Origin: Flavobacteriales bacterium UBA2669
Lineage (GTDB): Bacteria > Bacteroidota > Bacteroidia > Flavobacteriales_E > Vicingaceae
Direction: 5' to 3'
NCBI GenBank assembly: GCA_002359215.1
Contig: DEMN01000006.1
Location: 310,001 to 374,000 of the forward strand
Length of the DNA stretch: 64,000 nt
Below, piece by piece: positions 9,036-17,535 of the stretch. Position numbers and translations under genes: made by a program. The notes below the pieces were generated by a model. It was not told where the DNA came from, ran no database searches, and saw only the letters and a list, made by a program, of their open reading frames with translations. Positions within the stretch are counted from its first letter, which is position 1; the number at the start of each line of letters is the position of its first letter.

Positions 9036-10199
9036 ATGCGTGATATAGTGAGTAATAAGATTTTCTGGTTTTTTGCAATTGTTGTTTTTTTTATAACGAC
9101 ATCATTTTCTATAAATTTTAATGAAGATTCTTTCTACGGCATAAAAACAGTGGTTATAGATGCTGGGCATGGAGGTCATGATGGTGGTTGTCAAGGTTCT
9201 TTCTCCAATGAAAAGGATGTAGCATTAGCAATTTCATTAAAATTAGGAAAATATATAGAAGAAAATTTTAAAGATGTAAAAGTAATCTATACCCGAACCA
9301 CAGATGTTTTTGTGAAATTAGATGAAAGAGCTAAAATAGCCAATAAAGCTCAAGCAGATTTGTTTATTTGCATTCATGTAAATTCAGGACCATCAACTGC
9401 TATGGGAACAGAAACTTATGTAATGGGGTTGCACAAAACAGAATCGAACCTTAATGTTGCTAAAAGAGAAAACTCTTCCATTTTGTTAGAAGATGATTAT
9501 GAAACTCGATATGAAAATTTCGATCCTAACTTACCTGAATCTTACATTGTTTTAAATTTAAGACAAAGTGCTTTTCTTGATCAAAGTTTAAATTTTGCTG
9601 CCAAGGTTCAATCTCAGTTTAAAGATAGAGTTGGTAGAATTGATAGGGGAGTGAAACAAGCCGGATTTTTGGTGTTACATCAAACCAATATGCCAAGTGT
9701 TTTAATAGAAACAGGTTTCTTAACCAACAAAGAAGAAGAGAAATTTTTAAATTCAGCTGTTAATCAGGATTATATGGCATCTGCTATTTATAGAGCTTTT
9801 AAAGAATACAAGCAAGAGTTTGATGAAAAAGAAGTTAAACCCGAACAATCAAAACCGGAAAAAGAACAAATTGTTGAAGAAAAAAATCCTGAAAAAGAAG
9901 TTTCATCAACTAAAAAAGATAAAAAAAATAAAGAAGAAACAGGCTTGATTTTTAAAGTGCAAATAGCCACTTCATCTCAAAAAAAAGAATTAATTCCGGA
10001 AAATTTTAATGGTATTGAAGCTGTTAGTTATTATGAAGCAGGTGGAATTTATCGTTATACAGTTGGAAATGAAAAAAGTATTGAAGCAGCAAATATTTTG
10101 CAATTAAAGCTTAAAGAAAAAGGATTTACAGATGCATTTATAGTAGCGTTCAATAACGGAAAAAGAATCTCTCTTAGCGAGGCGTTGAACATGAAATAA
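9036..10199 (+). CDS. N-acetylmuramoyl-L-alanine amidase (Amidase_3) with SPOR-like tail
   Basis: This enzyme cleaves the amide bond between muramic acid and the stem peptide during cell separation. The 387-residue protein has a hydrophobic N-terminal segment (residues 9-26) and a zinc amidase domain (37-250). Zinc ligands are H45 (DAGHGGHDGG), E59 and H114 (CIHVNS), and the catalytic glutamate is E225 (VLIETGFLTNKEEE). A K/E-rich linker (about 260-300) leads to a C-terminal segment (about 303-385) that resembles a SPOR peptidoglycan-binding fold. It heads a plus-strand run with an MCE protein and an Fe-S pair. Confidence 0.93.
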   Translation: MRDIVSNKIFWFFAIVVFFITTSFSINFNEDSFYGIKTVVIDAGHGGHDGGCQGSFSNEKDVALAISLKLGKYIEENFKDVKVIYTRTTDVFVKLDERAKIANKAQADLFICIHVNSGPSTAMGTETYVMGLHKTESNLNVAKRENSSILLEDDYETRYENFDPNLPESYIVLNLRQSAFLDQSLNFAAKVQSQFKDRVGRIDRGVKQAGFLVLHQTNMPSVLIETGFLTNKEEEKFLNSAVNQDYMASAIYRAFKEYKQEFDEKEVKPEQSKPEKEQIVEEKNPEKEVSSTKKDKKNKEETGLIFKVQIATSSQKKELIPENFNGIEAVSYYEAGGIYRYTVGNEKSIEAANILQLKLKEKGFTDAFIVAFNNGKRISLSEALNMK

Positions 10200-10365
10200 A
10201 TAATATGATTTATACCACTAATAATGTTTGGTATATAAAATCACTTTCACGATATTTGCACATAATAACTAAAATGAAACGAGTCATGGTTATGCCTTTA
10301 ATACAAAAAAAAAATTGATTATTGGCGAGTTACATCTGACCTATTGAAAAAACAAGAAAAAACAG

Positions 10366-11283
10366 ATGAAAATTTCAAAAGAAGTTAAGGTTGGATTTGT
10401 GTCAATAGTAGCAATAGCTATATTGGTTTGGGGCTATAATTATTTGAAAGGCACTAATCTATTCAATTCTAATAAAACAGTTTACACAGAGTATCCATTT
10501 ATTGGAGGATTGGCAAAATCATCTCCGGTTATTGTAAATGGTTTCCAAGTAGGTTTGGTAAGTGATGTTTACTTTAAAGAAGATCAATCCGGAAACTTAA
10601 TGGTGGAGTTGGTAATTACAGACAGAGATCTAAAAATTCCAAGTAACTCTGTGGCCAACCTTATAAGCTTGGATTTATTAAGTTCTAAAGGTATTGGGTT
10701 AACGTTGGGAGATTCTAATGTAGAATTAGTTGATGGAGATACTATCAAGTCTCATTTTGAGAAATCTATGTTGGATGATGTTTCTGAGCAATTGTTACCC
10801 ATGAAACAAAAAGCAGAAAAATTAATGATTTCTTTAGATTCCACAATTATAGTTTCAAAAACTACTTTAGAAAACTTAAATAAGCTTTTTGACGAACAAA
10901 ATCAACGAAATTTAAAGTTATCTTTGATTTCACTTAAAACAACACTGGAGAAATTTCAAACTTTTGCAGATAATGCTAATGCTACCATGAATACCTTGAA
11001 ACCTACCGTGAAAAAATATGGTGATTTAGCAGATTCATTAAAACAAGTTGATATTAAAACTACCTTGGAAAAAGCTAATAAAACCTTTGATGAAATTACT
11101 GCGGTAATGCAGAAAATGAACAATGGAGAAGGCACTATGGGACAATTAATGACCAACGATTCCTTATACAAAAACTTAGAAAGTGTAACACGAGATTTAG
11201 ATAAGTTGTTGATAGATATGGAAGCTAATCCGAAAAGATATGTTCATTTCTCAATTTTTGGAAGAAAAGATAAACGGGATTGA
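10366..11283 (+). CDS. MlaD/MCE family protein
   Basis: MCE proteins form hexameric rings that carry lipids between the membranes. This 305-residue protein has a single N-terminal membrane helix (about 9-25), then an MCE domain (about 38-115; FIGGLAKSSPVIVNGFQVG). A C-terminal helical region (140-290) may form a needle or coiled coil. The usual partner genes for the permease (MlaE) and ATPase (MlaF) are not adjacent. It lies between the amidase and the Fe-S genes on the same strand. A 166-base gap precedes it. Confidence 0.9.
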   Translation: MKISKEVKVGFVSIVAIAILVWGYNYLKGTNLFNSNKTVYTEYPFIGGLAKSSPVIVNGFQVGLVSDVYFKEDQSGNLMVELVITDRDLKIPSNSVANLISLDLLSSKGIGLTLGDSNVELVDGDTIKSHFEKSMLDDVSEQLLPMKQKAEKLMISLDSTIIVSKTTLENLNKLFDEQNQRNLKLSLISLKTTLEKFQTFADNANATMNTLKPTVKKYGDLADSLKQVDIKTTLEKANKTFDEITAVMQKMNNGEGTMGQLMTNDSLYKNLESVTRDLDKLLIDMEANPKRYVHFSIFGRKDKRD

Positions 11284-11331
11284 TTGGATTAGAGATTAGA
11301 AATTAAACAATAAGTAACAATTAACCAATAT

Positions 11332-12651
11332 ATGGAAATATCAAGTATCATTTTTATAATACTGTTGATTGTGGCAGGAGGCTTATTTGCTAAAAACCTT
11401 AACACAATTATTAGAAACATTAAGTTAGGGAGAGACCTAGATAGAAACGATAGAAAAAATGAACGTTTCAGCTTAATGGCTCGTGTAGCATTGGGGCAAT
11501 CTAAAATGGTAGTTCGTCCGTTTGCAGGATTTCTACATATTATTGTTTATGTTGGTTTTATCATCATTAATATAGAAGTGTTAGAAATTGTTCTTGATGG
11601 AATTTTAGGAACACACCGTCTGTTTGCATTTATGGGAGGTTTTTATCATTTTCTTATTGCTACTTTTGAAGGTTTAGCTTTGTTGGTGTTAGTGGCTTGT
11701 GTTATCTTTTTAGTTAGAAGAAATGTATTGAGAATTAAACGTTTTTTTGGAAAAGAAATGACCACTTGGCCAAAAACGGATGCTAACCTAATTTTGATTA
11801 CCGAAATATTGTTGATGAGTGCTTTCTTAATAATGAATGCAGCCGATGCTCAACTTCAAGTGTTAGGTAGTGAGTATTACACCAATGTAGGATCATTTCC
11901 AATAAGCAGACAACTTATGGGTGCTTTTGCAGGAATGAGTGAGTCTTCATTAATTGTGTTGGAAAGAGGAGCTTGGTGGTTTCATATTATCGGAATTTTT
12001 GCTTTCTTAAATTACTTGCCTTACTCTAAGCACTTTCATATTTTATTGGCTTTCCCAAATGTGTTTTACGCTAAATTAACTCCAAAAGGTCAGTTAGATA
12101 ATTTAGCTTCGGTTAAAAAAGAAGTAGAAATGATGTTCGACCCAAGTGCCGATCCTTATGCTGTACCTGCTGAGCCAGAAGGAGAACCACAACGATTTGG
12201 AGCTAAAGATGTAACCGATTTAACGTGGAAACAATTGATGGATGCTTATACTTGCACGGAATGTGGACGTTGCACAGATGTTTGTCCGGCAAATATTACA
12301 GGAAAAGCACTTTCTCCAAGAAAAATTATGATGGATACCAGAGATAGGTTAGAGGAAGTAGGGAAAGGAATTGATAAAAACGGTAAAGGTTTTAATGATA
12401 ATAAATCCTTGTTAAGAGATTATATTTCAGAGGAAGAATTATTGGCTTGTACAAGTTGTAATGCTTGTGTACAAGCTTGTCCCGTAAATATCGATCAACT
12501 TTCTATTATTGTAGATTTAAGAAGATTTTTAATTATGGAAGAATCGAAAGCACCTGCCGAATGGACAGGTATCTTTACCAATATAGAAAATAACGGAGCT
12601 CCATGGCAATTTGCCCAAGCCGACCGTTTAAATTGGAAAAATGAACAATAG
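11332..12651 (+). CDS. Membrane [4Fe-4S] protein, NarI/HdrE-like plus HdrC-like fusion
   Basis: The 439-residue protein combines about five or six membrane helices in residues 1-240 with a cytoplasmic ferredoxin-like domain. The helices include histidines that could ligate heme b. Two cysteine sets are complete: CTECGRCTDVCP starting near residue 308 and CTSCNACVQACP starting near 373, each able to hold a [4Fe-4S] cluster. The layout matches fused HdrE/NarI and HdrC-type subunits, which pass electrons to or from a quinone pool. The CCG-domain gene that follows is the likely partner (HdrB/D-like). The electron donor and acceptor are unknown. Confidence 0.87.
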   Translation: MEISSIIFIILLIVAGGLFAKNLNTIIRNIKLGRDLDRNDRKNERFSLMARVALGQSKMVVRPFAGFLHIIVYVGFIIINIEVLEIVLDGILGTHRLFAFMGGFYHFLIATFEGLALLVLVACVIFLVRRNVLRIKRFFGKEMTTWPKTDANLILITEILLMSAFLIMNAADAQLQVLGSEYYTNVGSFPISRQLMGAFAGMSESSLIVLERGAWWFHIIGIFAFLNYLPYSKHFHILLAFPNVFYAKLTPKGQLDNLASVKKEVEMMFDPSADPYAVPAEPEGEPQRFGAKDVTDLTWKQLMDAYTCTECGRCTDVCPANITGKALSPRKIMMDTRDRLEEVGKGIDKNGKGFNDNKSLLRDYISEEELLACTSCNACVQACPVNIDQLSIIVDLRRFLIMEESKAPAEWTGIFTNIENNGAPWQFAQADRLNWKNEQ

Positions 12652-12713
12652 AACAGGTTCGAGGTTTATTTAAACAACCTCAAACCTCAATTTGGAACAT
12701 TAAACATATACAT

Positions 12714-13502
12714 ATGAGCGAATTAAAAGTACCAACAATGGCAGAAATGATGGCTTCTGGTCAGCAACCAGATGTGTTGTTTTGGGTGGGATGTGCCGGA
12801 AGTTTTGATGATAGAGCTAAAAAAATAACACGTGCCTTTGTGAAAATATTAAACAATGTTGGGGTAAACTTTGCTGTGTTGGGAACGGAAGAAAGTTGTA
12901 CAGGAGATCCTGCTAAGCGTGCCGGAAATGAGTTTTTGTTTCAAATGCAAGCGATGGGAAATATTCAAGTGCTGAATGCATACGAAGTTAAAAGCATCGT
13001 TACTACCTGTCCGCATTGTTTTAATACTTTAAAAAATGAATATCCCGAATTAGGCGGAAATTATGAGGTGAAACACCATTCACAATTTTTACAAGAATTA
13101 ATAAACCAAGGAAAATTAACTGTTGAGGGAGGTGTTTTTAAAGGAAAAAAAATTACTTTTCACGATCCATGTTATTTGGGCAGAGCCAATGATGTTTATG
13201 AAGCACCACGAAATTTAATTGAGAAGTTAGATGCAGAGTTGGTGGAAATGAAAAGATGTAAATCTAGCGGCTTATGTTGTGGGGCAGGAGGTGCACAAAT
13301 GTTTAAAGAAGCTGAAAAAGGAAATAAGGAAGTTAACATTGAACGTACTGAAGAAGCATTAGAAATACAACCCAACATTATTGCAACAGGCTGTCCGTTT
13401 TGCATGACGATGATGACAGATGGCGTAAAACTCAAAGAAAAAAGTACTGAAGTACAAGTTTTCGATTTAGCAGAATTAATCGCTCAAGCTAAAGATTTGT
13501 AA
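12714..13502 (+). CDS. CCG-domain (Fe-S)-binding protein, HdrB/GlpC-like
   Basis: This 262-residue soluble protein carries two cysteine-rich CCG repeats. The first includes WVGCAGS, EESCTGDPA and TTCPHCFNT. The second includes the CYLGR, LCCGAGGAQMF and GCPFCM motifs. In heterodisulfide reductases and in glycolate, glycerol-3-phosphate and lactate oxidases, such domains bind a noncubane or [4Fe-4S] cluster and handle electron transfer. It lies 62 bases after the membrane Fe-S gene, which strongly suggests a two-subunit redox complex. No flavoprotein is encoded next to it. Confidence 0.9.
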   Translation: MSELKVPTMAEMMASGQQPDVLFWVGCAGSFDDRAKKITRAFVKILNNVGVNFAVLGTEESCTGDPAKRAGNEFLFQMQAMGNIQVLNAYEVKSIVTTCPHCFNTLKNEYPELGGNYEVKHHSQFLQELINQGKLTVEGGVFKGKKITFHDPCYLGRANDVYEAPRNLIEKLDAELVEMKRCKSSGLCCGAGGAQMFKEAEKGNKEVNIERTEEALEIQPNIIATGCPFCMTMMTDGVKLKEKSTEVQVFDLAELIAQAKDL

Positions 13503-13599
13503 GTTCAATTACTACGAGTGCAGTATACTTGTTACATTTCTATACTTTTTCCAATGGGTTTTTATTCGTGTATTAGTGGCTATATATTAAGAATTAGCT

Positions 13600-13607
13600 T
13601 AATTTTG
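13600..13607 (+). promoter_or_regulatory. Possible -7 box before the 165-residue protein
   Basis: TAATTTTG fits TAnnTTTG and is 21 bases from the ATG at 13628, so the gene may have its own promoter in addition to read-through. No good -33 element was found. Confidence 0.3.
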
Positions 13608-13627
13608 TAGTTCTAAACCTTAAGAAA

Positions 13628-14125
13628 ATGAACAACAACTATATTCAATATCCTGATAATGCTAAAGTATGGATTTACCAAAGCGACCGTCACTTTAATG
13701 AAGATGAAAAAAAGCACATTCAAATTCGTATAGACGATTTTATTGATACTTGGGAATCACATGGAAACATGGTAAAAGGAACGTTTACTATTTTATATGA
13801 TGCTTTTGTTGTGTTGTTTGTAGATGAACAAGGTGATACTATGTGTGGTAGAGCTCAAGATGCTTCTGTAAAACTAATGAAAGAATTAGAACAAGAATTA
13901 GAATTGAGTTTATTAGATAGAATGAACCAGTCTTACAAAGAAGATGAGAAAGCTGTTCTAGTTAAGTTAAACGACTTTGAAACACTTTATAACGATAATA
14001 AAATTAACAATGAAACCATCGTGTTCAACAATACCATTACTACAAAAAAAGAATTTGATACTACTTGGGAACTGCCATTGAAAAATAGTTGGCACAAGCA
14101 GTTGGTAAATGTTGTTAGTCAATAA
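13628..14125 (+). CDS. Conserved Bacteroidota protein (often labelled ABC transporter ATPase)
   Basis: The 165-residue protein resembles a Bacteroidota family with the N-terminal pattern VWIYQ..R.F and the central pattern W..HG, usually found after the Fe-S genes seen here. Databases often name the family ABC transporter ATPase. I see no Walker A, signature or Walker B motif, and the protein is too short for a nucleotide-binding domain, so that name looks wrong. It is soluble with no signal peptide. Its conserved place suggests a role linked to the redox pair, but the function is unknown. Confidence 0.75.
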   Translation: MNNNYIQYPDNAKVWIYQSDRHFNEDEKKHIQIRIDDFIDTWESHGNMVKGTFTILYDAFVVLFVDEQGDTMCGRAQDASVKLMKELEQELELSLLDRMNQSYKEDEKAVLVKLNDFETLYNDNKINNETIVFNNTITTKKEFDTTWELPLKNSWHKQLVNVVSQ

Positions 14126-14144
14126 CTAACTATTAAGGAGTATT

Positions 14145-14915
14145 TTATTTCTTCTTAAAAGCATTAATCGCATTTCTGGTAAAATCAGAAAGCACTAGTT
14201 TACCACTCATGGCTGCACGTTCGCTAAGCAAAGTGTCCCAATGTTCTGTTCCTTCCCAAAATACTTTTTTCAGCATACTCATTGCTTCAGGATTAGATTG
14301 AGCTAACTTATTTGCTAATACTTCAATGGCTTCATCCATTTCTTCAATAGAATCAAAAATTTCGGTATAAAGCGATTTTTCTTTAGCCCATTCGGCAGAA
14401 TACCACTCGGTAGCATTAATGGCTAACATACTCATTGCCGAAGTACCTATTTTTCTTTCAACAGCAGGACCAACCACAAAAGGACCAATACCAACCGCTA
14501 GTTCACTTAACTTAACAGCCGCAAATTTAGTAGCATAACAATAATCAACAGCACTTGCCATACCTACACCACCACCAACAGCTTTACCTTGCACTCTTCC
14601 AATAATAAATTTAGGACATTTTCTGGCAGCATTAATCACATTGGCAAAACCCGAGAAAAATACTTTTCCGGTTTCCATATCATCAATGGAAATTAATTCA
14701 TCAAAACTAGCTCCAGCACAAAAAGCTCTATCTCCTTCCGATTTAAGGATTATCACTTTTACTTGTTCATTATTTCCTAATTCGGTAATGGTATTGGCTA
14801 ACTTATTTAACACTTTTCCGGGTAATGAATTACTCATAGGGTGAAAAAACTCTATGGTTGCTATCCCTTTTTCATTAATTTCAAATTTTACGTTTCCTTG
14901 TTCTGTTGCGTTCAT
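14145..14915 (-). CDS. Enoyl-CoA hydratase/isomerase family protein
   Basis: This 256-residue crotonase-fold protein has both oxyanion-hole regions: GDRAFCAGASFDEL near residue 70 and GKAVGGGVGMASAVDYCYA near 112. A glutamate occurs in SELAVGIG, at about the place of the first catalytic glutamate of crotonase. The second catalytic glutamate position appears to be serine (TSAMSMLAINA). It may therefore be an isomerase, hydrolase or other crotonase-fold enzyme rather than a classical hydratase. It is the last gene of a minus-strand run that begins with ung at 20882. Confidence 0.85.
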   Translation of the reverse strand: MNATEQGNVKFEINEKGIATIEFFHPMSNSLPGKVLNKLANTITELGNNEQVKVIILKSEGDRAFCAGASFDELISIDDMETGKVFFSGFANVINAARKCPKFIIGRVQGKAVGGGVGMASAVDYCYATKFAAVKLSELAVGIGPFVVGPAVERKIGTSAMSMLAINATEWYSAEWAKEKSLYTEIFDSIEEMDEAIEVLANKLAQSNPEAMSMLKKVFWEGTEHWDTLLSERAAMSGKLVLSDFTRNAINAFKKK

Positions 14916-14945
14916 TTTTTATTAATAGTTTAATTTTCAATTCAA

Positions 14946-15335
14946 TTATTTTTCCTCAGAAAAAGTTAAAATATAGCCATTCACATCTACTATGGTAAAT
15001 TCTATGGTATCGTAAAAAGTGCTTTCTAAATCGGAGATAATTTCTACTTCGTTGTGGTATAACTCTTCATGTAGTTCGGTAATACTATCTACTTGTATGT
15101 ATAGTGTTAATCCACCACCCGGCTTTTCACCTTTTAATCTTGGTAACTCACTGGCTAAACTTTTTTTAGATTGAAACATTAACACAATGTCACCACGCTT
15201 AACCATTGCCCAATCTAATTCTCCTTTTTCAGGAACAGTTTTTAATAAAGTAAACCCTAATATATCTGTATAGTATTCAATGGTTTCTTCTACATCGTTT
15301 ACCATTAGGTTGGGAGTAAGTGATTTTAATTTCAT
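14946..15335 (-). CDS. VOC family (glyoxalase-like) protein
   Basis: The 129-residue protein has the paired beta-alpha-beta-beta-beta modules of the vicinal oxygen chelate fold: NLMVNDVEETIEYYTDILGF at the start and a second module from about residue 70. Members include glyoxalases, dioxygenases and antibiotic-binding proteins such as bleomycin resistance proteins. The substrate cannot be assigned. It lies 30 bases upstream of the crotonase gene and is probably cotranscribed with it. Confidence 0.82.
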   Translation of the reverse strand: MKLKSLTPNLMVNDVEETIEYYTDILGFTLLKTVPEKGELDWAMVKRGDIVLMFQSKKSLASELPRLKGEKPGGGLTLYIQVDSITELHEELYHNEVEIISDLESTFYDTIEFTIVDVNGYILTFSEEK

Positions 15336-15346
15336 AATACAGTTAA

Positions 15347-15378
15347 AAGTTTGTATAGTTTATAAAGTATAAAGTTAG
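15347..15378. repeat. Degenerate AT-rich intergenic repeat
   Basis: The sequence upstream of the VOC gene repeats TATAGTTTATAAAG-like words and resembles the block at 2459-2490. Both lie about 12 bases upstream of a minus-strand start codon. They look like members of a dispersed low-complexity family. Confidence 0.4.
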
Positions 15379-15423
15379 TTTTCAGTTTAAAGATTATTTA
15401 AAACCCAACATTCATCACTTTTT

Positions 15424-17184
15424 TTAAACTGCTGTTAGTTGCAAAGTACTTAAATTTTTATAAATTCCATTTTCTTTTTTCACTAATTCTTCATGAGTGC
15501 CTTTTTCTTTTATTTTACCATTGTCTAATACAATAATGGTATCGGCTTTTTTTATGGTGGATAGTCGGTGAGCAATAACAATAGAAGTTCTTCCTTCCAT
15601 TAATCGTTCTAATGCTTCTTGCACTAATCTTTCACTTTCAGAATCTAAAGCACTCGTAGCTTCATCCAACACTAAAATAGAAGGGTCTTTAAGAATAGCT
15701 CTGGCAATAGCAATACGTTGTTTTTGTCCTCCGGATAATTGAATTCCTCTGTCGCCAACCAAGGTTTCAAATTTTTCTGGGAAACCTTCAATAAACTCTA
15801 AGGCATTAGCTTTTTTAGCCGCCTCAAAAATTTCTTCTTCTGTTGCACCTGGTTTTCCATATTCTATATTCTCTTTAATAGAACCTCCAAAAAGCATTAC
15901 TTCTTGCGGTACAATTGCCATTTGATTCCTAATTTGAGATAACGCATAATTATTAATGTTTTTACCATCTATAGAAATTTCGCCCGATTCAGGGTCGTAG
16001 AATCTAAAAATTAATCCAGCAATGGTAGATTTCCCTGAACCAGAAGGACCAACAATAGCAATTTGTTTGCCTTGCCCCACATTAAATGTAATGCCTTTTA
16101 ATACTTGAATGTCTCTACGAGAAGGGTAAGAAAAACAAACGTTGTTGAATACCAAATTTCCTTCAATTTTAATTTCTGAAGTTTGTTCAAGCGTAACATT
16201 TTCAGTTGTTTCGTCTAAAATATCCATCAAATTTTCTGTTGCTCCAATGGCTTTTTGCAGTTGCGAAAATAAATCGGCTGCTCCGGCAAAAGAGAATCCT
16301 AACAAAGCAGAATAGATGGCAAAAGAAAGTAATTCTCCTAAAGTGATGACTTCATTTTGAACCATGTGTAAGCCGTACCAAATAATAGAAACAATGGCAG
16401 CTCCGGCAGCAAACATGATTAAGCCAATAAAAACTCCTCTCCATAATGCTCTTTTTATAGAAGTACTTACGGAACTATCTATACTTTTTTTGTAGCGAAT
16501 AATTTCAAAAAATTCGTTGGCATAAGCTTTTACACTTGCAATTCCGTGTAGGGTTTCATCCACAACAGTATTGGCATCTGCAATATCATCTTGAGCTTCT
16601 TTAGATAGTTTTTTAATATATTTTCCGAAAAATATGCCAATAATTGCCACTACTGGAATAACAGCGATCATAAAAACAGTTAGTCGAAAGGAAATGAAAA
16701 GTAAAAAGAACATTCCCACAGGAATAGTTATAAACTGACGAAGAAACTCTGCTATAGTTGTTGTAAATGTATCTTGTAATAAGGCAATGTCAGAAGTGAT
16801 TCTACTACTTAATTCACCTACACGTCTTTTAGAAAAATAACTCATAGGTGAGGAAATTAAGTGTTTGTAGGTAGTCATTCTTAGTAATGCTAGGGCTTTG
16901 TAAGTAACTAATCCAAATAAATATACTCTAAGGAAAGATAGGATTGCAGTAACTAAGAAAATACCAACCAGTAATAGGGTGAAAGTATTCACTGTAGTTG
17001 CATCATCAGCATTTACAGAATCGATTAAATCGCCCAATACTTTTGGGAAAACCATAGTAGTGAAACTCGAAACAACAAGCACAAACATTCCAATAATAAA
17101 AGGAACTTTAAAAGGTTTTATAAAGCGAAAAACACGCATTGCTTTTTTGATAGATTCTTTTGAAAATCGTTTTTTCTTAGCCAT
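15424..17184 (-). CDS. ABC exporter, fused permease and ATPase
   Basis: This 586-residue half-transporter has six membrane helices (about 30-310) and an ATPase domain with Walker A GPSGSGKSTIAGL near residue 380, signature LSGGQKQRIAIARA, Walker B ILVLDEATSALD and switch IVIAHRLSTIKKADTI. It resembles MsbA and TAP-type lipid, drug or peptide exporters. The two genes before it in transcription order, with gaps of 22 and 2 bases, encode an Abm-like protein and a 2-oxoglutarate oxygenase. They are probably in one operon, but no product to export is evident. Confidence 0.92.
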   Translation of the reverse strand: MAKKKRFSKESIKKAMRVFRFIKPFKVPFIIGMFVLVVSSFTTMVFPKVLGDLIDSVNADDATTVNTFTLLLVGIFLVTAILSFLRVYLFGLVTYKALALLRMTTYKHLISSPMSYFSKRRVGELSSRITSDIALLQDTFTTTIAEFLRQFITIPVGMFFLLFISFRLTVFMIAVIPVVAIIGIFFGKYIKKLSKEAQDDIADANTVVDETLHGIASVKAYANEFFEIIRYKKSIDSSVSTSIKRALWRGVFIGLIMFAAGAAIVSIIWYGLHMVQNEVITLGELLSFAIYSALLGFSFAGAADLFSQLQKAIGATENLMDILDETTENVTLEQTSEIKIEGNLVFNNVCFSYPSRRDIQVLKGITFNVGQGKQIAIVGPSGSGKSTIAGLIFRFYDPESGEISIDGKNINNYALSQIRNQMAIVPQEVMLFGGSIKENIEYGKPGATEEEIFEAAKKANALEFIEGFPEKFETLVGDRGIQLSGGQKQRIAIARAILKDPSILVLDEATSALDSESERLVQEALERLMEGRTSIVIAHRLSTIKKADTIIVLDNGKIKEKGTHEELVKKENGIYKNLSTLQLTAV

Positions 17185-17206
17185 TATTTTTTATTTCTTT
17201 TAGTCT

Positions 17207-17533
17207 TTAATTATTAGTTTTATGAAATTCATAATCTCTTTCTACTTTAGCAATTCTAGTTTTAAAGGATTCATACCAAGTAGATTTGCCTTTTTCTTGT
17301 GCTATTTTATGTTCGGAGACTTCTTTCCATTTTTTTATTGATGCTACATCTTTCCAATAAGAAACCGTAATGCCTATTTCATTTCTTGCAGCTTCTACCC
17401 CTAAAAAACCTTCTTGTTTAGCAGCAAGTGCTATCATTTTTTCTGCCATTTCACTATATCCTTCTTCTGTAGTTGTTTTCGTAGAAGTAAAAATAACAGC
17501 GTAATAAGGTGGTTGGGGAGTTGTTGCAATCAT
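17207..17533 (-). CDS. Antibiotic biosynthesis monooxygenase (ABM) family protein
   Basis: The 108-residue protein has the dimeric alpha/beta-barrel (ferredoxin-like) fold of the ABM family. The segment AKQEGFLGVEAARNEIGITVSYW near residues 33-55 is typical, as is the tryptophan followed by K.W. Family members include heme- and quinol-acting monooxygenases as well as proteins of unknown substrate. Its stop is 22 bases before the ABC exporter start, and 2 bases separate it from the dioxygenase gene upstream, so translation may be coupled. Confidence 0.82.
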   Translation of the reverse strand: MIATTPQPPYYAVIFTSTKTTTEEGYSEMAEKMIALAAKQEGFLGVEAARNEIGITVSYWKDVASIKKWKEVSEHKIAQEKGKSTWYESFKTRIAKVERDYEFHKTNN

Positions 17534-17535
17534 GC

